Positions 61,274 through 64,000 of a stretch of 64,000 bases of DNA are shown here, piece after piece (positions within the stretch are counted from its first letter, which is position 1; each line of letters opens with the position of its first letter). The DNA is from Pseudomonas putida (lineage in GTDB: Bacteria; Pseudomonadota; Gammaproteobacteria; Pseudomonadales; Pseudomonadaceae), in contig NZ_SMTE01000001.1 of the NCBI RefSeq assembly GCF_004357765.1, positions 310,001-374,000 of the forward strand. The letters are read 5' to 3'. The translations under genes were made by a program, and so were the position numbers. A model generated the notes under the pieces. That model ran no database searches and was not told where the DNA came from. It saw only the letters and a list, made by a program, of their open reading frames with translations.

Positions 61274-62116
61274 CTACTCTTGCTGGTACTGGCTCAGGTA
61301 CTTGTCCACCGTGGCCTTGCCATCTGCCGTATCCCCCGCCACCTGCCACAACCGCCGTTCGATCCCCTGAGCCAGCAGGTGCCCCACCGCCGCCTCGATG
61401 GCCGAAAGCACGCACAGTTGCGCCGGCTCGTTGGTGGTGTAGCCGACCTCCGCTTCCAGCAGCTTCTTGAACTCGATGAACTTGAACACCCCAGCGCTAC
61501 GGCCCACCGAATAAATGGTCTTGCTGGTCATCACGTTGGCCAGCACCTGCCCGGTGCGCACATCCACCGCACGCAGGTTGACCGTCACCTGATCGACCCG
61601 GTATTCGCGGGAGATGTCGATGCCCAGGTAGCGAGCGCCCTCCCCGCCGCTGCGCACGTTGGTGTCATAAGCGATGATGCCGCCTTCGAGCATCAGGTTG
61701 GCCGCCTGCAGCGGTGGTAGTTCGCCCATGATGTTCTCAGGCACGTCGGGCTTCTTCTGCGAGGCGCGAATGATCTTGCGCTCGGTCAGCAGGTTCTGCA
61801 GCCCTTCACGCTCCAGCACCACGAACCAGCCACTGGCACTCAAGGCGTCCATCAGCATGCTTGCCGCACCCTGGGTGACGCTGGTGGAGAACGAGCTGGC
61901 CGGAGTCGGCTTGTACTGCCCGGTCTGGTCACGGAAGCCGTACACCACGGCCATCAGGCGACCTTTGGGGCGTGGCATATTGATCAGGTCGTAGTAGGTC
62001 GAGGCTCGCGGCGTCAGGGTAGGCGTTTCCGAATCCTGCTCGGCCGGCATTGGCTCACGCAGGCCGCAACCTTGCAGGGTGGCGAGGATCAGCAGGGTGC
62101 TCAGCAGACGTTTCAT
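61274..62116 (-). CDS. csgG: Curli secretion channel lipoprotein
   Basis: A 280-residue CsgG/HfaB-family outer-membrane lipoprotein with lipobox LQGC (Cys17) and the family core TGQYKPTPASSFSTSV, FVVLEREGLQNLLTERKIIRAS and LEGGIIAYDTNVRSGG. It forms the channel that exports curlin subunits. In the constriction loop, E. coli has Tyr, Asn and Phe (KPYPASNF). Here the loop is KPTPASSF, so two of three pore-lining residues are changed to smaller ones, which could suit the long CsgA. GGAGA precedes the ATG. It is the last gene of the minus-strand operon, 35 bases after csgF. Confidence 0.95.
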   Translation of the reverse strand: MKRLLSTLLILATLQGCGLREPMPAEQDSETPTLTPRASTYYDLINMPRPKGRLMAVVYGFRDQTGQYKPTPASSFSTSVTQGAASMLMDALSASGWFVVLEREGLQNLLTERKIIRASQKKPDVPENIMGELPPLQAANLMLEGGIIAYDTNVRSGGEGARYLGIDISREYRVDQVTVNLRAVDVRTGQVLANVMTSKTIYSVGRSAGVFKFIEFKKLLEAEVGYTTNEPAQLCVLSAIEAAVGHLLAQGIERRLWQVAGDTADGKATVDKYLSQYQQE

Positions 62117-62151
62117 GGTGTTCTCTCCCCAAAAAAACTGGCCAGTCCCTC

Positions 62152-62565
62152 TCAGGGGTTCAGGCCGCTGACCTCGATGATCGAGATTTCCCCGGTCGCC
62201 CGGTCGGTGACCTTGATGCTCAGGGCACCCGAGTCGTCGATCACGTCGATCAGAAACGAATCGGTCGCCATGCTCCCGGTCTGGCCATTGCTGATGTTGT
62301 CCAGCAACTGCGACAACATCCTCGACTCCAACTGGTTGCTGAAACGCTCCAAGGCAGTCGTGCCGGAGAATGCCGAGGAGCGGTCCTTGAGGTCGGGGTC
62401 GTCATAGTCGTTCTGGGCCTGGGCGTTGTTGAGCAGCCACGTGCCATTGAGCGGGTTGCCACCGAAGGCCGGGTTGACCGGGGTGTACACCAGCTCGGTC
62501 GCCTGACTCGCACACGCGGTGGCCAGCAGGCAGGCAGCGATGCAGCGGGGAATGCAGGTGTTCAT
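62152..62565 (-). CDS. csgF: Curli assembly factor CsgF
   Basis: A 137-residue secreted protein with a signal peptide (cleavage after ACASQA, about 22). The conserved N-terminal CsgF segment is ELVYTPVNPAFGGNPLNG followed by WLLNNAQAQN, the part that plugs into the CsgG channel. The C-terminal half (about 70-137) is the domain facing outward that couples export to CsgB nucleation. Its ATG overlaps the csgE stop by four bases. Length and motif order are normal for the family. Confidence 0.95.
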   Translation of the reverse strand: MNTCIPRCIAACLLATACASQATELVYTPVNPAFGGNPLNGTWLLNNAQAQNDYDDPDLKDRSSAFSGTTALERFSNQLESRMLSQLLDNISNGQTGSMATDSFLIDVIDDSGALSIKVTDRATGEISIIEVSGLNP

Positions 62566-62963
62566 AGCTCGTCCCTCTCCAGATCGGTGGTGTCTTGCAG
62601 CAGGCGTTGCAGCTTGCGCTGGATGATCTGTTGCTTGACCAGGTCGGCGGCCGCGGTGGCCTCGTCTTTGAGTTCGGTGGTGTTGGGGGGCAGGAAGCGG
62701 CGGTACAGCACATCGCGCTCGTACTCCACGGTCACCAGGCTGCCCCAGCGGGCGTCGGGGCGCTCGCGCACCACCAGGTTGAAGTCCAGGCGGCTGGTCG
62801 CGCGCAGGCGGTCGGCGAAGTAGTAGTAGAAGTCATGACCGATGTGCGAAATGGTGTTGTCGACGATGAACCCCATCATCTCGCTCTCGCCGTTTTCCTG
62901 TGCGCGGCTCGGCAGCGGCACCAGCAGAGCCAGGGCCAGAGTCAGGATCACCAGGCGGCTCAT
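62562..62963 (-). CDS. csgE: Curli export chaperone CsgE
   Basis: A 133-residue periplasmic protein with a signal peptide (MSRLVILTLALALLVPLPSRA). The CsgE core has GFIVDNTISHIGHDFYYYFADRLR, shortened here, and VVRERPDARWGSLVTVEYERDVLYR. CsgE caps the periplasmic side of CsgG and delivers subunits. Its start overlaps the stop of a type II secretion pseudopilin gene by four bases, so it is translationally coupled to a secretion-pilus gene. This is not the enteric csgDEFG arrangement. No csgD or csgC is present in the window. Confidence 0.94.
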   Translation of the reverse strand: MSRLVILTLALALLVPLPSRAQENGESEMMGFIVDNTISHIGHDFYYYFADRLRATSRLDFNLVVRERPDARWGSLVTVEYERDVLYRRFLPPNTTELKDEATAAADLVKQQIIQRKLQRLLQDTTDLERDEL

Positions 62964-63487
62964 GGTGCATCTCCACTGCGGCTGTGGCTCTGGGCGTCGG
63001 CAGCGCTGGCGGCGAAGGCCTGTTCGGCGACGAATTGCCAGTCACTGTAATGCTCCAGGCCTTCGAACCCCGACCATTGGCTGTCGAAGCCGCTGCGTTT
63101 GAACGGGGTCGCATCCGAGCGGCTGTGGATACCAGTGATACGCCCATCGATGGCACGTACCACACCCCATTCGTCGCTGCCGGTGATCGGATCCGGGTAG
63201 AGCCTGCGGATGTGCCGGCGGGCCTCGGGAAAACGATTGTCGACCAGCAGATCGGTGAGCTCCTGCGGGTACTGGGCCAACCCCGGCGAGGCCCGGTAGT
63301 AGCTGCGCAGAGCCTGGGCGTACTGGCCGCCGACCCACAGCAGCTGGCGCTCGTGCTCACGCTGGGCGACGCTGCTCCAGAGAGTGCCACTGGCGGCCAG
63401 GGCCACACTGCTGACTGCGATCAGCAACAACACGCCCAGGTAGGTGAACCCGGCGCAGGCCTTACCACTCTGCATAGAGGCTGCCAT
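62960..63487 (-). CDS. Type II secretion pseudopilin-like protein
   Basis: A 175-residue type IV pilin-like protein. The prepilin site is AGFTYLGVLLLIAVSSVALA near residues 12-31, with Gly before Phe, a Thr-Tyr-Leu-Gly in place of TLIE, and a hydrophobic helix. The Glu5 usually needed for assembly appears as Gly, so it may be a minor or tip pseudopilin. The C-terminal region has DPITGSDEWGVVRAIDGRI, matching the Ca-binding/GspG-like strand seen in its neighbour. GGGAGG seven bases before the ATG at 63487 sets the start, which overlaps the upstream pseudopilin gene by 26 bases. It ends in an ATGA overlap with csgE. Confidence 0.85.
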   Translation of the reverse strand: MAASMQSGKACAGFTYLGVLLLIAVSSVALAASGTLWSSVAQREHERQLLWVGGQYAQALRSYYRASPGLAQYPQELTDLLVDNRFPEARRHIRRLYPDPITGSDEWGVVRAIDGRITGIHSRSDATPFKRSGFDSQWSGFEGLEHYSDWQFVAEQAFAASAADAQSHSRSGDAP

Positions 63488-63848
63488 CACGCGCCCTCCC
63501 GGTTGCACCGCTCTTGATATCGGCAACCCCGCCGGCCACGCCCTCTGGCGGAGGCACCAGTTGCCAGGCGTCGCTGCGCTCGGTGATCGGATCCACCGGG
63601 GTGTTGCGCAGGTAGCGCCGTTCCACCAGTTGCTCAAGCGATTCGGGATACTGCCCGGTGTCGCCGTAGTAGTGGTCCAGCGCTTCACGCAACACCGCCA
63701 GGCTCTGGCGCAAGGTGGCCTCGCGGGAGCTTTCCAGGCTGTTGAAGTAGCGTGGCATGGCGATGGTCATCAGGGTGGAGATGATCGCCATGACCACCAG
63801 CAACTCGATCAGGGTGAAGCCTCGGCTGCGTTTCATGGCCGTCACCAT
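63462..63848 (-). CDS. Type II secretion pseudopilin (GspG/GspH-like)
   Basis: A 128-residue pseudopilin with a canonical prepilin peptidase site [19 protein letters not shown] (cleaved after Gly) and the conserved Glu5. The C-terminal domain has [15 protein letters not shown] and [18 protein letters not shown], a GspG-like globular part. The ATG at 63848 was chosen because it overlaps the upstream gene stop (ATGGTGA), although ATG 63836 is also possible. It lies between the larger GspG-like gene and the pseudopilin fused to csgE. Its partners (GspC-F, GspK-M) are not seen in the window. Confidence 0.92.
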   Translation of the reverse strand: MVTAMKRSRGFTLIELLVVMAIISTLMTIAMPRYFNSLESSREATLRQSLAVLREALDHYYGDTGQYPESLEQLVERRYLRNTPVDPITERSDAWQLVPPPEGVAGGVADIKSGATGRARDGSLYAEW

Positions 63849-64000
63849 TGCCCGTAGGGAATATTGTTGAGGCCTTTGCCACGGGCCTTGGAGTACACGT
63901 CGAACACGTCTTCGCCTTCGCGAGGGTTATCCGCTTCGCTGTCGTAGGCGCGCAGGCCCCAGCCGCCCTGGTCGTCGTCCTTGGCCGCCAGCAGTGGATC
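63842..64000 (-). CDS. Major pseudopilin GspG-like, N-terminal part outside window
   Basis: The last 52 codons of a pseudopilin gene, too short to be listed as a full gene. The frame is open from the window edge and reads [20 protein letters not shown] and onward, to [11 protein letters not shown] at the stop. The DxxS/GxxG...D..NIPYGQW ending is that of GspG major pseudopilins, where this loop binds calcium. It is the first of three coupled pseudopilin genes leading into csgE-csgF-csgG. A full T2SS cluster is expected beyond the window. Confidence 0.85.
   Translation of the reverse strand, partial: DPLLAAKDDDQGGWGLRAYDSEADNPREGEDVFDVYSKARGKGLNNIPYGQW

Overview
The window is chromosomal DNA of a Pseudomonas, most likely of the P. 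putida group. The evidence is the high GC, the translated protein families (PQQ-era amine catabolism, DUF3077, DUF6543/LRR toxin-like protein), and the typical Pseudomonas REP/BIME elements whose arms contain CGCGGGTAAACCCGCTCCTACAG or the related GCTCCCACA form. Gene order looks familiar from P. putida-type genomes, but that is memory and not a search. No tRNA, rRNA, CRISPR array, transposase or integrase was seen.

Layout. (1) 1-6.9 kb: the end of an exopolysaccharide cluster on the plus strand (two GT2 glycosyltransferases, polysaccharide deacetylase, flippase, two acyltransferases, YdjC/ChbG deacetylase). (2) 6.9-18 kb: mixed genes: a DUF6543-LRR toxin-like protein, an HU protein, a CHASE-GGDEF-EAL protein, a GapN-like dehydrogenase, a VOC protein, an unknown protein with a zinc-finger-like motif, and an iron alcohol dehydrogenase. 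(3) 18.2-19.9 kb: ilvA preceded by an isoleucine-rich leader peptide and attenuator. (4) 20-30.9 kb: a PACE transporter, then wecB-nfrB-nfrA-DUF4434-diguanylate cyclase in one tightly coupled operon. This resembles the E. coli phage-N4-receptor glycan system. It is followed by a convergent histidine kinase/response regulator pair. (5) 31-36 kb: an RND efflux pair and mobA.

(6) 36-51.4 kb: a complete quinohemoprotein amine dehydrogenase locus. It holds structural genes qhpA, C and B, maturation genes qhpD (radical SAM), qhpE (protease), qhpF (ABC exporter) and qhpG (flavin monooxygenase), an aldehyde dehydrogenase, an acyl-CoA ligase, an outer-membrane protein and a sigma-54 activator. Together they would import a primary amine, oxidise it to aldehyde and acid, and activate the acid to acyl-CoA. 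Sigma-54 promoter motifs and repeated TGTTTCA/TGAGACA half-sites lie in the divergent qhpA/ALDH region.

(7) 51.6-64 kb: a functional-amyloid region. A sigma-54-type promoter precedes an operon of two large secreted paralogous proteins plus curlin-repeat proteins (csgB-like, csgA-like), closed by a terminator. On the opposite strand csgE, csgF and csgG are translationally coupled behind three type II secretion pseudopilin genes, the first running off the window. Between the two halves sit an AT-richer, probably transferred M60/enhancin-like gene with a broken HExxH motif, alkB, and a REP-flanked tandem duplication of a DUF3077 gene whose second copy is degenerate. The curli/pseudopilin hybrid with its two unexplained secreted partners is the best candidate for an undescribed system. 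The c-di-GMP glycan operon and the ilvA attenuator come next.
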